Origin: JAAUTS01 sp038250235
GTDB taxonomy: Bacteria; Verrucomicrobiota; Verrucomicrobiia; Methylacidiphilales; JAAUTS01
DNA: 62,855 bases
Reading direction: 5' to 3'
NCBI GenBank assembly: GCA_038250235.1
Contig: JBBSCO010000011.1
Location: 1 to 62,855, forward strand
Of this stretch, positions 61,124 through 62,855 are shown one piece after another. Each line of letters opens with the position of its first letter. Within the stretch, counting starts at the first letter, position 1. The notes under the pieces are model-generated. The model worked only from the letters and a program-made list of their open reading frames with translations. It did no database searches and had not been told where the DNA came from. A program made the position numbers and the translations under genes.

Positions 61124-62191
61124 ATGAAACCTAACGACGAGAACGGCAGGCTGCCGCCAGAAAAACGCCCGTTCCGGGTTTTGATTATCGCAGGCTCAGA
61201 CCGGCGGCAATACAACTGCCCTGGCGTTGATTCCAAAGCGCGAACGTTAATGCTCCGCCTGGCGGATAAGCTGCCGCAGGAATGGGAGATTGATTATGAG
61301 GATTTGGGCAATGTCTTTGGCCGGGCGCGCATTCAAAGCTGCAATGCCTGCGTCTCAACCTCCATGGCGCTGTGTGTCTGGCCTTGTAATTGTTATGAGG
61401 CGAAGAACTCAAAAGAACCGGATCTCATGTGGGACTTAGACCTTTACAGCCGGCTTGATCTCGCCGACGCCTGGGCCATCATCGGCCCGATTAACTGGTA
61501 TGCCCCAACCTCGAATCTGAAATTGATGTTCGACCGCTTGGTTTGCATGAACGGCGGGAATCCAAAGGAGGAACTGATTGAACACAAAAATCCGGAATTA
61601 GCCATGATGCTCGACCATTCGGCGGAATGGGAAGAATTGAGCCTCAACCACCTTGAGGGACGCACTGCGGGATTTTTCTGTTACGGGGATGGCGGCGGCG
61701 ACGAATTGGATGCCACCGGACGGCCGAAACTACTGCGACATCCTGACTACTTTGACCCAGACGAAGAACCGGCTAACGATCGCGACTTGTATGCGCCTTT
61801 GGTGTGGCAATGTCGCTACGGAGGAATCGAAGTGCCTTCTTCGTTGTGGCGTTACGTAAAATTCGGCGACGGCAAAAAATACAGTGATGCTCAAGCGGAG
61901 GACATCGCGAGTGAACCTCATGTTTATACGGAATTTGACGATTGGGCGAACACGTTCGCGGCATTTGTCGAGACCAAGGGGAAGGTAACTCCGGGGAAGT
62001 TTCGCGCCTTTGGCTACAATGCTCCCGGCCATCGCTGGCGCGACCTCCAGCTTAAATGGCGTGAGCTGAAAATGCAGGCTGGTCACGCCCCATCCGGATC
62101 GTCGCCAGCCACACAGGAAAAATCCGGACTCAATCGTGATGCTGGAATTGGTGTGAAAAAATCAGAGGGAGAAAAGCTGCGCGATGAATAA
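61124..62191 (+). CDS. Flavodoxin-like NAD(P)H-dependent reductase with cysteine-rich segment
   Basis: A 355-residue protein. FRVLIIAGSDRRQYNCPG and ADAWAIIGPINWYAPTSNLK are the FMN-binding ends of the NADPH-dependent FMN reductase fold. Between them is an unusual cysteine-rich stretch (SCNACVSTSMALCVWPCNCY) that could hold a metal or cluster. The C-terminal 150 residues have no known match. It overlaps the TVP38-type gene by eight bases, so the two may be co-expressed. Confidence 0.8.
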   Translation: MKPNDENGRLPPEKRPFRVLIIAGSDRRQYNCPGVDSKARTLMLRLADKLPQEWEIDYEDLGNVFGRARIQSCNACVSTSMALCVWPCNCYEAKNSKEPDLMWDLDLYSRLDLADAWAIIGPINWYAPTSNLKLMFDRLVCMNGGNPKEELIEHKNPELAMMLDHSAEWEELSLNHLEGRTAGFFCYGDGGGDELDATGRPKLLRHPDYFDPDEEPANDRDLYAPLVWQCRYGGIEVPSSLWRYVKFGDGKKYSDAQAEDIASEPHVYTEFDDWANTFAAFVETKGKVTPGKFRAFGYNAPGHRWRDLQLKWRELKMQAGHAPSGSSPATQEKSGLNRDAGIGVKKSEGEKLRDE

Positions 62192-62855
62192 GTCCGCTAA
62201 AAAATCGCGGGGGCAGTGGCTGCTCTACTTCGGCGTGGCCGTCGCGCTCATTGCCGCCGCCATTTTCTTCTTTAAATATTTCGATGGTCAGGAGCCGCTC
62301 AAGCAGGCGATCGCTTGGGTCGGGCAACGCGGGCCGTGGGGTCCGATCATCTTCATCGCGATCTACATCCTGGCGGCCGTGCTTTTCATCCCCGGCTCGG
62401 TGTTGACCCTCAGCGGGGGCGCGGTGTTTGGCGTAGTGTGGGGATCGGTCTATGTCTCCATCGGCTCAACGTTGGCGGCGACCTGCGCGTTTCTCATTGG
62501 CCGCTATCTCCTCCGCAACTCCATTGCGCGGAAGATCGAAGGCGACAAACGTTTTGCCGCAATCGACAAAGCCGTCGCCAAGGAGGGCTGGAAAATCGTC
62601 GGGCTGACCCGGCTCTCACCGGTGCTTCCCTTCTCGCTGATAAACTACGCGTTCGGCCTCACTCAAGTAAAACTGCGCGATTACATACTGGCTTCGTGGA
62701 TCGGCATGATGCCGGGAACCGTTATGGGTGTGTATCTCGGTTCGCTTGCACAAGCCGCCACCGGCGAACGCACGCGCTCCACCAGCGAATGGGTGTTCTA
62801 CGGCCTCGGCCTGCTCGCCACTGTCGTCGTCACCGTCTACGTCACCCGCCTTGCC
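62184..62855 (+). CDS. TVP38/TMEM64 (SNARE-associated/DedA-like) membrane protein, cut by window end
   Basis: At least 224 residues with no stop before the window end. An N-terminal helix is followed by the conserved VLFIPGSVLTLSGGAVFG and GLTRLSPVLPFSLINYAFGL, the signature of the TVP38/TMEM64 family. These proteins are linked to lipid scrambling or membrane homeostasis. The ATG at 62184 overlaps the flavodoxin-like gene. Confidence 0.9.
   Translation, partial: MNKSAKKSRGQWLLYFGVAVALIAAAIFFFKYFDGQEPLKQAIAWVGQRGPWGPIIFIAIYILAAVLFIPGSVLTLSGGAVFGVVWGSVYVSIGSTLAATCAFLIGRYLLRNSIARKIEGDKRFAAIDKAVAKEGWKIVGLTRLSPVLPFSLINYAFGLTQVKLRDYILASWIGMMPGTVMGVYLGSLAQAATGERTRSTSEWVFYGLGLLATVVVTVYVTRLA

Overview
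The window is about 62.9 kb of a Gram-negative bacterial chromosome, roughly 55% G+C by eye. The closest fit is the Verrucomicrobiota/PVC group. This rests on gene style only: a pseudopilin ending in the H-X9-DG type motif, several bactofilins, a DCC/lipase-maturation-factor fusion, non-enzymatic rhomboids and a non-cyanobacterial kaiC-kaiB locus. No rRNA or other decisive taxonomic marker is present.

Positions 1-46000 are mostly core chromosome in short operons on both strands. They start with a tRNA-Gly next to a duplicated 60-bp segment. Then come two rhomboid-like membrane proteins and an MTH1-type Nudix hydrolase; a mannose-6-phosphate isomerase operon; and ftsK - rodZ-like - pgsA - DUF1802 followed by a third rhomboid-like gene and an L,D-transpeptidase-like gene (division, shape, lipid and envelope). 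Next are a solute:sodium symporter, mazG, small membrane proteins, a degenerate 5'-nucleotidase-like lipoprotein, a CPBP protease, sppA, tilS, two pilT-type ATPases, ftsH, folP, glmM, tRNA-Gln, purN, a cellulose-synthase-like glycosyltransferase, a BrnT/BrnA toxin-antitoxin pair, two pseudopilins and an HtrA protease. The stretch ends with a DUF2851 gene, the DCC/LMF fusion divergent from queE, a DUF3431 gene, a class III aminotransferase, three bactofilins and a luxE-luxC-zincin operon with no luciferase genes. Intergenic spaces carry several palindromic repeat families.

Positions 46014-48870 are a decayed accessory segment. A tRNA-Lys(CTT) lies between a 3' half and a 5' half of another tRNA, followed by broken AbiEii and AbiEi genes and a fragment resembling the start of CheB.

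Positions 48870-62855 form a signalling and stress-defence island, all on the plus strand. A soluble PAS histidine kinase with a frameshifted N-terminus leads into kaiC, two consecutive kaiB genes, a second PAS kinase and a NarL-type response regulator, with stops and starts overlapping or nearly so. Next come small membrane proteins (Thivi_2564 and DUF3309 types), a lone receiver protein, a PRC-barrel protein, a YflT-like stress protein, Dps, a nitroreductase, a redoxin, a flavodoxin-like protein and a TVP38-type membrane protein cut by the window end. A 20-bp motif of the form WGGYAGGGTWANACCCCATR occurs three times in this island, twice about 70 bp before the start of a small membrane-protein gene. 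This suggests the KaiC two-component module and the stress genes share a regulator. That module with its motif is the strongest candidate here for an incompletely described system.
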